Below, piece by piece: positions 22,992 to 33,283 of a DNA stretch of 64,000 bases (the stretch's first letter is position 1; each line of letters opens with the position of its first letter). Under the pieces are notes generated by a model that had not been told where the DNA came from, searched no databases, and saw only the letters and a list, made by a program, of their open reading frames with translations. Origin of the DNA: Prostheceraeus crozeri (taxonomy: Eukaryota; Platyhelminthes; Polycladida; Euryleptidae); NCBI GenBank assembly GCA_907163375.1, contig CAJQUW010004464.1:62001-126000 (forward strand), read 5' to 3'. A program made the translations under genes and the position numbers.

Positions 22992-23587
22992 CTGACAAAT
23001 AGGCCTACCAATAATGTACAGTGCGTCTGCTCGTAATGTGTTAGTGGTATCTGATAGGCTTTCAGTTTCTCATTTGTGTTTGTTGTGCTTCATTGATTGC
23101 TGGACATCGTCGTTTGCATGAAACTGTCGTCCTATATTGCAATTGAGGGTCTGTTCTGGACACTTTCTATGACAGAATTTGTTCTACTTGCAAATAGACG
23201 TATCTCATTTAAACATGTTTTCAAACCAACGCAACTGTAGATGCAAAACTTTTTATTTACAGTCCAATATCCTTTTCAAAATGCAGAATTCGATTTAAAT
23301 CAAGCATTTCAATTACATATTGCCTGTAAAAACTTTCTTTCCAACTCGACAAAAATCATTCCTGATGACTGAATGAACGTAGGGAAATTAGCCTTTTTCC
23401 ATGATGTTTAAATATACAGTATTTGTGTTAGTGATTTATGCCACATATGGCGACAGTCTCATTAAAAAATTCCAGCAGTAAATTAAGCACAACGAAAACA
23501 AATTAGGGAAATCAAAGCCTAATAGATAAAGCACTAACCCATTACGAGTATACGCACTGTAAATTATTGGTGGGCCTATTTGTCAAT
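22992..23587. mobile_element. MITE/foldback of about 596 bp with long terminal inverted repeats
   Basis: The left arm starts CTGACAAATAGGCCTACC at 22992, passes CAGTGCGTCTGCTCGTAATG and TTAGTGG, and continues to about 23140. The right arm (about 23440-23587) is its inverted copy, starting with the complement of TTGACAAATAGGCCCACC. About 150 bp per arm align with moderate divergence. The interior has no ORF. Confidence 0.65.
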
Positions 23588-23676
23588 GGTAGTTAAAGAA
23601 TGACATTGATCGTTAAAGATGATCGTAAATCAGATATCAGCTATGCATGATTTATGTAGATGTCATGCCGAATATA

Positions 23677-23800
23677 CACTGTAAACTGCAGGGCATGAAA
23701 CTTAGGCATCAATTCTAACCAACACAAGGCACGAGCGGGCACGAGTGGCCACGAGGCTCTGGCGCCGAGTTAGTGCCCATTGGTGTCTGTTTTCTCTCTT
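23677..23800. repeat. Partial copy of a CACTGTAAACTG-ended repeat family
   Basis: It starts CACTGTAAACTGCAGGGCA and contains TAGGCATCAATTCTAACCAA followed by CACAAGGCACGAG. The same words occur in the complete copy at 24737-25020. No right end belonging to this copy was found before unrelated sequence. Confidence 0.55.
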
Positions 23801-24736
23801 TACGAGATAGAGGAAATAGAACTTTCACATGCTACTGGTATCAGTAGTATAATCCCCTTGTTCATTAGTACATCGTAAAGTGCTCTTCCGTTTATTATTC
23901 TGAATTAAAAGAAAAACAGCTTCTAAGCTTATAACTCGATCATGCATACATTAAATTTCACATGAACAAAAAGCAAAAAATTGGATTTCAAGTATGCACG
24001 AAGGGAATTATTTTTTGACGATCAGAACAATTCAACATCAATGCATGTATAAAGTATAATCATATTTCATAAGCATTTAAAACTATAAAACATGTTTCTC
24101 GACACGTCTGAATAATTTATATAGCATGATTCAAGTGTACTTAGCAAAACTCCAGGACATGTGCCGTCTACATAAAAGTCAAACCGTTGAGAAATTTTGT
24201 TCTACATTTGCAAAGCGTGTCATCAGAAACGGTGGGAGTAAAAAAACATATAGTTAGAGGTGTTCAGTTAGCCAAAACGTTTCGAGAAATTGTCAAATTA
24301 CCTGTATTTGAATATTAATTAATACGACGTAATAAGGTTCAATTTTCCCGCATCTTTTTTTGCAGTAAAATTCTTTACAAATATGCCATAACAATCAGTC
24401 AATGTCATGGAAATTTTACAGTCACGGAAATTCTTGAAAACTGTGTTATTACAACGAAGTTTCAAAAGTGATAATTTTGAAAATATTTTTTTCATAAATG
24501 TACGATAAAGCTGACAAGGCTTTGAACCTCACAGTTTTTAGTTGTATTTCAAATCATTCAATTCAACACGAAAGAGAGTTCGGACAATTGTTCGAGGGAA
24601 TGCTTGGAGCACAACAAGGCCGTCAATTGTCTGCAGAGACCTTCATAATGATTGAGTATTTACATTGCCTCCATAAGTGCACATAGGCGTCGATTCACTC
24701 TGAACCCAGGGGGGCGAAATTTCTTGATTAAATTTG
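23801..24736. other. Non-coding stretch
   Basis: No supported gene. Near its right edge, CATAGGCGTCGATTCAC..CCAGGGGGGCG (24685-24717) resembles, in inverted sense, CCCCCCTGGGATCGACGC...TATG at 27595-27620, suggesting end fragments of a related element. Confidence 0.3.
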
Positions 24737-25020
24737 CACTGGAAACTCTAGGGCACGAAATTTCGCTTGAATTATGCACGAAATTTAGGCATCAATTCTA
24801 ACCAACACAAGGCACGAGTAGGCACGAAGTTCATAGTGCCGAGTGCGTGCCCATTGATTTTTCCTTCGATTTCATTGGATAAACAAATATTTGGTTTGGT
24901 GCCTATTAGTGCCTAGTGGCGCCTACCGGTGCCTCGAGGGACTAGAAAGGCACTAACTAGGCGCTAACTGGCGCGAAATTTCGGCTTCGTGCTTAAGTTA
25001 GTGCTCTACAGTTTACAGTG
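24737..25020. mobile_element. MITE of 284 bp with CACTG..AAACT ends
   Basis: The left end is CACTGGAAACTCTAGGGCAC. The right end, read inwards, is CACTGTAAACTGTAGAGCAC. The interior is built of short GGCACGA / GTGCCTAG repeats. No target duplication is obvious. The CACTG start is used by several superfamilies, so the superfamily is left open. Confidence 0.65.
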
Positions 25021-25927
25021 TAGCTTACTTCCTCATATGGGCGCATTACTCATGCTCGCACATTTGTTAAACCTTGCCCGCCCTTGTCCATCATATCAAC
25101 ACTGCTTTACCAGATATTGCATGAGCCCTGAACTGAGCGAACGGGATATCCCGGCTTCTATAACTAAAGTGAGAACTAGGAATTTACTGTTCATAAATTG
25201 AAGAATGAAGTGAACTGATGCTTTCCCAATTCTCCCAATTCCTATCGATATTTGACATTGATTGCTTTTTCCTAAGTCTATAATTCCTCGTATTTTGTAG
25301 TTAAGCATTCAAAATCTAAATTTTATGCTATAGCCCTAATACATGAATGCAAAGGTAGCATCCTTATAGATTTTTCTCGATCTCTTTATTTATAATCACA
25401 TCTTCAAGTAGTTTATGAGATCATCAGCAAAATGGTCTCACCGATTTTCGGTGAGAGGAGATTATTCGAAAGTTAAGCAAAATTTCATTATTGCTATGTG
25501 GGGGACCCTAAATGATTATTTTCAGCAAGAAAAAGGGTCGAGTAGATTGATATTTTTCATCTAAAATATAAATGTCTAACAATTTGACGCTTTAGATGGT
25601 CTATTAGGCCCTATGATGCCGCAAATGACCGATCATTGATTTACAAACTTGTATAGTCAATTGAAAGGATATCGACAATGCGAGAGTTAGCCCATGGACG
25701 ATATAGATAATGGATTCAACTAATTAAGCTGATTGCCTCCTCGGATATCAATTAAATGATACTTATAAGCATGTGCTGACGTTTTGTCTACGTTAATTTA
25801 TCAGCAATAATCAGTAGGGCAATTTTTTTAACCTAAAAACCAGCAATTTTTGACTTTAAAAACGATAAAATTTGACAAATTTTGACCTAAAAAAACGAAA
25901 AATTTTCCAATCTAGAATTCTATTCCA
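25021..25927. other. Non-coding stretch
   Basis: No gene was recognised. A small perfect hairpin TCTCACCGATTTTCGGTGAGA lies at about 25437-25457. Confidence 0.3.
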
Positions 25928-26158
25928 TTACAGTTTATTGTAGTACAAAGACAAATATTTGCACACATTTTCATGCAAGAAAAGTCTGTCCTTGCGCAGA
26001 AGCTTACCCAGCATAGAGAATGACCGCTCAACTGCAGCAGAAGTTGGCTGGCAGCACTGAAGTTCAGCGTACACGGTTGGAGACACGTTCTTCGTTTTTT
26101 GCGTTCGTGCATGAATGACGTGCAAATTGAAATACGACGCCATAAACATAAATGTCAT
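25928..26158 (-). pseudogene. hAT transposase C-terminal dimerisation domain remnant
   Basis: The reverse-strand frame contains QPTSAAVERSFSMLGKLLRK, then DRLFLHENVCKYLSLYYNKL and a stop. Pattern P.S.A.VERSFS followed by R.RL...N......L.YN is the hAT-family C-terminal dimerisation domain (Dimer_Tnp_hAT). Only this last segment survives; the BED finger and catalytic core are absent. The upstream residues in the frame (MTFMFMASYF) are not family-like. Confidence 0.7.
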
Positions 26159-26373
26159 TGATCATATAATGGGAGAGAAAAATGCTCTCACATGCAGAAA
26201 TTGCTACCTTCAGAAGAAGATTAAATATGAAATTTGTCCACTTGGGCATTTTATCATAGTACGTCATCCGAGATTATTGTCTACTTTATTAATACAACAA
26301 TACCTGCCTATTTCCCTTGCCAATTTTAAATTGATCGATTTGACGAAATGGCATGAAAGCACTCACATGAGAG

Positions 26374-26907
26374 CAGGAGCGGTCGCAGAAATTTCTGGTG
26401 GGGTGGGATCCTGGGTAAGATCACGCCATGTCGAAATTTCTTCACATTTTTATGCACTTTTATGTCGTTGTTAACTTGCCATCAGCAGAGAAAGCAACCA
26501 CCTAACATCTGCATGTATGCTCTTTGGTGCTGTCAAGGAAATTAGCATAAAAATATGCTCAATTAAAGGTGCCATCGAAGTCAGAGTAGGGTATTTTGGG
26601 CCAAGCCCGCCCACCGCTTAAAGTCGCCCATCTATGTTAACTCGTCTGTAGGACAGCAGGAAAGCAACTTTTAAACCTCTTTTGGCTGCAATTCCTCTTT
26701 TGCACTGCACTATATCTAGTAACTATTAGCTACTGTGAAGATTATTGCGACACTCGCAAGTTTTGAACTTTATGAAGCGCCAAAGTAACTTGAAATGCTA
26801 TTGCAAAAAGCAAAAGTTGAATGCGGATAAAATTCGATTGTTATCACATAGTTTGAGATGGTGGGGAGGGATGAATCCCGGCATCCCACCCCCTCGGACC
26901 GCCACTG
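26374..26907. mobile_element. hAT-type MITE with 8-bp target duplication CATGAGAG
   Basis: The left end is CAGGAGCGGTC and the right end, read inwards, is CAGTGGCGGTC. Further shared inward words include GGTGGGATCC/GGTGGGATGCC. The identical 8-mer CATGAGAG flanks the element at 26366-26373 and 26908-26915. There is no coding content. It lies close to the hAT transposase remnant at 25928-26158 but outside it. Confidence 0.85.
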
Positions 26908-26915
26908 CATGAGAG

Positions 26916-27671
26916 GGTCGAAGGTACGGAATCGAAGACGCGGAAGTGAATGAGCTGATTCGGTAGTTAAGCTATAAATCAAGCGATGACTAAGGCACCT
27001 GCAGGTAATGTGATGACTATGATTCTCTTTTAGTCAAAAGCCAAAGAAATTAGCTAAACTTTCTACATTTCGTTTCTCAAGTGATCGTCTTGAAAGAGAA
27101 TAGTGAAACTCATGTTTACATAATGGATTACTTCCTCGAAACCTTGCAGACCTGCCAGATTCATCAAATATAAGCTAATGGTCTCAACATGCAGTATGAC
27201 CAAATGGATTTCGGGTTTTAGTCATTGTTCCATTATGCAGTTCTTGGTCAAAATCCCGCTGGGCGCACAGATGTGGACGTCACTTGACAAGTGTTCATCA
27301 TATTTCAAGCGATTATCTTCAGCTAATAATCGCCTTAAGAAATTTGCCATTTATTAATGAATGTTTACATTTTACAATGCGCGATCGGAAGAGAAATTCG
27401 AGGCGTGCGGTATACATTGATACAATATATGATGGATAAATTCACCAAAATGCAAATGATCAATTAACGCAGACGGTATTTCATATGATAAATTGTTGAT
27501 CTGCAAGTGGAGACTGCAAAACAAAAAATCCAGGGGGGGGCGAAAACATACTCTCGCCCCGGACAATTTTTTCAGGGGGCGACCGCCCCTCCTGCCCCCC
27601 TGGGATCGACGCTTATGTATGTGCATAAAAAACAAAGATAAGGTGAATGACAACGAATAGATGAACAAACT
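26916..27671. other. Non-coding stretch with G/C-rich element-end fragment
   Basis: A tract with CCAGGGGGGGGCGAAAAC (about 27530) and CCCCCCTGGGATCGACGC (27595) looks like the ends of a small element, partly matching 24685-24717 in inverted sense. No gene is present. Confidence 0.3.
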
Positions 27672-28080
27672 AATAATAACGTGCATCCTACACAGATAAT
27701 AGAAATGTCACAGAATTAGTTTCGCAGCATGAAAACATTGAACAAGTCTGTCTTGAAGTCCACTAGGGATGACGATCAAACAACATAATGGGGTAGTAAA
27801 TTCCAAACGACAATGACTCGCTGGGAGAAAAATGCTCACGAGTCGCGATTTAACCCTTAGAAAATTGAAAACGTTTCAAGCCACATCCGCAAGTCCGCAA
27901 GTTGAAGAAAGTACCGCAATCACAGGGAGTCAGTGAACGCAAAGTGTTTCCCACAGCTATCAATTCGAAGACCTTGAAGGGTTGGAATTCTTAGGATTCG
28001 TAGACGGTCTTCGTAGGAACGCCCATATACTGGCGCCATCAGTACCAAGAATGATCACATTTAAAGAAGTTCCGGGGATA
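27672..28080 (-). pseudogene. Probable LINE 3' end remnant (CR1-like)
   Basis: The reverse strand shows FLPASHCRLE and, one frame over, SQRVIVVWN.LPHYVV...LVDFKTDLF. This matches the F..R....WN.LP..VV.....FK..L pattern that closes ORF2 of CR1/Jockey-like LINEs. It then runs into a short (ATT)n at 27671-27681. It is heavily decayed, with frame changes. The call rests on this terminal pattern plus the tail. Confidence 0.4.
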
Positions 28081-28234
28081 TTCTGAAGATATTCCCCCAA
28101 TATGCATTGATTCCTGAAAATAGAGAAGAATATTTAAGAGTAGACTATGATTCTTTTATTCACAATTGTTGTTCATAAATGAAGATAGCAAAATCCCACG
28201 CAATTGAATGTAAGTCATGTACATACATAAAACA
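28081..28234. other. Short non-coding spacer
   Basis: Nothing recognised. Confidence 0.3.
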
Positions 28235-28425
28235 TCAGGGATTGTTAAAAATTAATTGACTTCAATTAATTCTAAATTAATTGGAACCAATTGATTGTTG
28301 ATAAACCAATTTCAATCAATTAATTGGCTGGAATATAGAATTTCAATAAATTGTTTGATGACTCTACCAATTCCTATTAATTAATTGCTGCATCTTACTA
28401 TTCCAATCAATTAATTGTTATCTGT
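28235..28425. repeat. Cluster of AATTAATTG palindromic words
   Basis: Within 190 bp the words TTAATTG, CAATTAATTGG and close variants occur about ten times (for example 28250, 28263, 28275, 28314, 28376, 28404). TAATT cores are also homeodomain-type binding sites, so the cluster could be regulatory or simply a decayed simple repeat. Confidence 0.5.
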
Positions 28426-28962
28426 TAATAGCCTAGATTGCATATCTAATTTCATCTCTGTAGTCTGCTACTTTTCACAATTCACAATTATAGTGAGCAT
28501 CTCAGGTTAGCAAGCAGCAACAACGTCTAGATTCATGAGTAGTAACAAATTCATTCATGTTTGTTCCAACCAGAGTAGACCACGCACCTCTAAAATGCAG
28601 GCGAAATTTCTCTACTCAATCGTCACTGATGAAAAAAATGGAGAAAATCACGAACGCTTGCATAAACATTATACAATATACCAGAGGCATCTCATACAGG
28701 TGTCTGTGAGAGAGAATCTAAGAAGATTATTCACTTGTCTGATTGGTCTGACCAAAGTAAACGGGTCTGACTAATCGCAGTATCAACCCATTAAACTCGG
28801 CTGTGATTTCTTTGCATAATTTCGAATTACATCAATAAACATAGCTTGAAACATCACGAAACATGAATATTTTCACATGAAGAATGGATACGAGCCATTT
28901 CGGATCGATTTCATTTATTCTTTATTATTCCATATTTTATATTCTATATGTGTATATCTATC

Positions 28963-28964
<2 letters not shown>
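28426..28964. other. Non-coding stretch
   Basis: Short ORFs on the plus strand (28535-28774) lack recognisable motifs or regulatory context; no gene is called. Confidence 0.3.

Positions 28965-29041
<77 letters not shown>
28965..29041. repeat. (TA)n microsatellite
   Basis: An uninterrupted TA dinucleotide run of roughly 38 units. The long Ile/Tyr ORFs crossing it are artefacts. Confidence 0.95.
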
Positions 29042-29043
<2 letters not shown>

Positions 29044-31010
29044 AAAATGAAAAACCACCCATCTCACGCCGACATGTTTCTGCCAGTAGTCTGGCTTCTC
29101 AAGGCGGCAAGTGATTCAAATTTATTGCTACAAAAACTATATAACAGAAATTTGATTTCATAAATGAAATATCTTGATTTTTAGGAGAAATCGTAGTCGT
29201 TCATATGGCACTTAGGGATGGTTCATAGATCTTAATGAACATGGCTTCTTCATGCTCACGATCTATTCTTGTGGACTCCAAAGGCATTTTATAGAATGGT
29301 GTAATAGAAAATTTGATTTCCATGTTAGCTGCACAGTTTCTTATATGCTTGCTGACAGGTAGTAAGAGCATTTAGCTTCCTGAATCAGTTGTCGATTAAC
29401 AGTAACTCTATGGCAAAGGGCATCACCTGACTGGCCAATACAATAATCATTACACATTGTTAAATATAAATAAATGTTACTACGAATTAGATTGTTTATG
29501 TTGTAATGACTGTCAGACAAATAATCCGTCATAGGCTCTCTGAGTAGCAGCCTCCCAAAGATGGCATATTGCATGACGTTTTCCGAGGTCTATTTTGATC
29601 AAAGATATTTAACACTACTTGTTTATATGGAGCTAGATTGGACATAATTCAATTATCGTGGCACCTCTCTCGTTGCCTAATTAGACTGGCAAAAAAGCAT
29701 TACGAGTATAGGGACAATACCGGTTTTTTGCAAACTGCTCTGAATGGGTTTCACGCGAATCACGATCCCGCGGTTTTTCTTTTCACAAATAACGTGAGAA
29801 ATAATGTGGTGCATAAATGATTAGTTGTCGTTCAAGTCAGAACTATAAAAATCGTTGACAAGTTTTGAGTGAAAACAGGGGTCCAATTGCATTTTTGCAG
29901 TTATCTCCAGTGTTTTGCGAGGGCACGATTTGTATTTGGTTCAGGCATTTGAATCATCAACCTAGTTATCATTTGGAACGTTTGTGGTGGATTTTACTTG
30001 TGTTGATTACGTGCGAGAATTATTTTTGACACAAGGTTTTCTCGGAGTTATGATTTAGTTGTTTAATAAAGCCACGTGCTTTGCTACAATGGGTAATGTC
30101 ATAGGGTTATTGCTGAAAATTTAATTAAAGTTTGATGATTAGATGATGTAGTCAGTTTAAGGCAGTAGCTATTACACCGGCTGGGCCGATACAACTTCGG
30201 TTTTGGCTATTGCACCGGCTGAGCTTTTACAACACTACACTATGTCTGTTGTTCCACCTCGTGTTTCCCAGCTGTTAAAGACTCCAAGTGACTTAATGTA
30301 GCGAGAAATATGTACAGTGATGTGACCTGATTCTATCTTGTCTCGCCTTCAGCCTTAGAGGAATTTTGTGAACCCATTCGTGGGAAGCATATTTCCTATA
30401 GTTTTGAACTACTCCAAAACACTAAAAGAGACCCTGTTTGTGATCAATTCATATTTTTTTCTAGAATCTTATTCTGTGGTTGATATTTTTGTGTACAATT
30501 TGGTGTAGATGTTTTCTACTTTTCACTTGTGATGCGATCTCAGTCTTCTCAGTCGCTGTGATACTCACGAGAACGAAATTGGACCGACTCAGCCGTTGCA
30601 GCAGCCATCACTGCCTTTCATTTCTTGTCTTTTCAATGTTGCTTTCTTGACTTGATTTCAATTATATGTGGGCCTTAATTTTTGTGTTAAATGTTTTAGC
30701 AAATTATTTTCTATTTCAACAAATAATCATTCAAGGAAATACTTGAGAGGCAGTATAGACGACATGTACATCGACAGGCTACATACAAGTTGAGCATATT
30801 ACAGTTCCTGTAGATGGTGATAGTTCTTCATGATGTAGCCCACTTGTCTTCCGAAAAGTGAATCTTGTCAATTAATGATGCGGACTTTAGACGTCTATAT
30901 AGCCTAGTCAACCATTTAACAGACATGATTTGCATCCTCAGTTCACATGTTTCTATGCTATTTCTAAGCACACAGTTGGTTCTTGAAATCCTATCGAGCA
31001 TTTACTCATT
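29042..31010. other. Non-coding stretch with a dispersed 60-bp repeat
   Basis: The segment at 29519-29580 (TCCGTCATAGGCTCTCTGAG ... GATGGCATATTGCATGACG) recurs in inverted orientation at 53197-53262. An imperfect direct repeat GCTATTACACCGGCTGGGC / GCTATTGCACCGGCTGAGC lies at 30168 and 30207. No gene was supported. Confidence 0.35.
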
Positions 31011-32983
31011 TCGACAGCCTTATGCAAAAATGGCCTAACTACCGCTTAGGCCAAAATTGAATTATTATACAGCAATAATCCTTATTTTGTTTGTCATCGA
31101 TTAATCATCAACATTTAAAAAAGTTATCGTTGGAAATGCTAATTTTTAGCATAAATGCATTTTGGCCTATCTAACATTGTCAGTTAGGCCATTACGCAGA
31201 AATAACTCAGTTTCACATGTAGGGTACTTCGTCTATTGTCAACACTTAAATTTGTTCGGCATCGTTGCAGGAACACGTAGCGACAATGAAACTCATATTA
31301 ACAGTAGCTTTTTCTAAATAGATGCCAAGCGTGATACTTCTTTATTATGACGCACGTTGCCTGTGGGAAGATAGTGGTCGCATACTGTGCACACAAAATT
31401 GCGTTGTGTGACAGCGCGCAGTAGCTTGTCGATAGAGATGAGAGCCATCGAACAATCGGCCTTCAAAAAATACTGCACTGAGTGGAGCGTCTGCTGTCCT
31501 CATAGAAATTGACAACAATAAAACCTCTAGAATGGAAATTAAGCTTCATGCAATGCACAATAACGGCACATAAATCGCACGCATTTTCACTTAGATGCAC
31601 CTGCCAACGTCTGTATCATTGGGTTAGAATCAGTCACATGAGTGAATCGAAGCTTTTAATTGGTTCTTCATGCCCCAACTTAGTTCCCTCGGATGTGCCG
31701 CGACCTTGAGTCAAGTTCCATTCTAGCGAACTTCAGATAAACAGTTTATTTCTATGGCTGTCCTGGTAGCATACTAAATATAGTACGTCCTTGTGTGGGT
31801 TTAATAATGTGTGTTACAATAGACAGAGGATCAATGGATCATTCTGACATTGATCAGCCTGTTGTTGACATTGACTTTCCTACATTCAAGCGTGTTAGGT
31901 ATATCAACTCGATTGTTAAGTGTGGACTTCGTTTATCGTGGATATGAAAAGTAGAGGGATGCTCATGGTACAGGCAGCCTGCAAAAAACGACGAATTGGT
32001 AAGTTTTTAACAATCGGCCCATTGATGTTTCAGTATTACCGATAGTACAAGAAATATTTGTCAAATATCTAAGTTATGTAGGGTAGTTTATAAAACTCTT
32101 AGTATAATATTATAATCAGTGCTACATGTTAGAATAATGTATCATAAATTAGGCATTATTCAAATAGTATATCCAAATAATTTCAATTTAGAATCCTTGA
32201 ATATTCATTATTTATGATATTATTTTCATTATGACATTAATTTCTACGTACACATATTATTTTAGTTTGCAACTTTATAAAGCATGCACATACCATAAAT
32301 TGATTTTTTATTGAGTTCTATATCCATTTTATGAATCATTTCAATAAATACATATGGTTATAATACTTGTATCGAGCATATGTATATATAGAACATATGT
32401 ATATGTATATGCATATGTGAACATTTATATGTAGGCAGGTATAGCTAAGAAGGAATCAAGAACGTGATAACTTCAATATCAAATGTTTAGTTGACATCAA
32501 ACAAATGTCTGTTTTTACAGGCATATTTTACTTTCCAGAATTAACTGTGAACCCCCGCTCAATGCCCTTGACGCCTAATGAAGTTTTCCGGACGTTATTA
32601 CACGAGCAAGGTATGTAGAAACTAACTTTTCATTCGTGCTAAGAAACGAATAAATAATTGAAATGATATTTTTCTTTCAATAAAATTATGCATTTATGAA
32701 AATCAAATTAGATCGATATGCAAAAGTATTCTAATTAAAGAAATATAGTCAACTATTTAATATATCATTGCTATATTTTTGGCTTTGCAAAACAATGAAA
32801 TACATAGCTGCCCGCTATATGTTTCGTAACATGTTTCGAATTGATATTTAATAGGAACTTCGTGAACATTTATTAAAAAATTCAGGTTAAGTACAATATG
32901 ACCATAGATAGCTGTGCATAGCCCATTGATTTTTACAACCTTTTTAGTCAATAGCTAAATAAAGATAATTAACTTTTATTAAT

Positions 32984-33104
32984 ATACATGTATTTTGCGT
33001 CCTGGTGGCCGGAGGCTATGATCAAATTATGATTTTCATTTTTAGATACATATATTTTGCGTCCTGGTGGCCAGAGGCTATTGTCAAATTATGATTTTCA
33101 TTTA
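32984..33104 (+). repeat. 62-bp tandem duplication in transposon intron 2
   Basis: ATACATGTATTTTGCGTCCT at 32984 is repeated at 33046 with a few substitutions, including GGTGGCC.GAGGCTAT and CAAATTATGATTTTCATT in both copies. Confidence 0.8.
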
Positions 33105-33202
33105 ATTAGCATGCTTTGTTCTACACAATTAAAATATACATGTAATAGTTGAGCATTTAGCATCCATTGTTACTATTGTTTGTTTTCTTTTCAGATACAA
33201 AT

Positions 33203-33283
33203 CATGGAGATGAGATGTCCGTTGTCAGTCATGGAGATGAGATGTCCGTTGTCAGTCATGGAGATGAGATGCCTACAGTTGGC
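33203..33283 (+). repeat. 27-bp coding tandem repeat (HGDEMSVVS units)
   Basis: Three in-frame units begin at 33203, 33230 and 33257. The first two are identical at the protein level (HGDEMSVVS) and the third diverges (HGDEMPTVG). Confidence 0.85.

Noticed and set aside
28884-29163. Ile/Tyr-rich ORFs on the plus strand
   Set aside because: They are translations of the (TA)n microsatellite.
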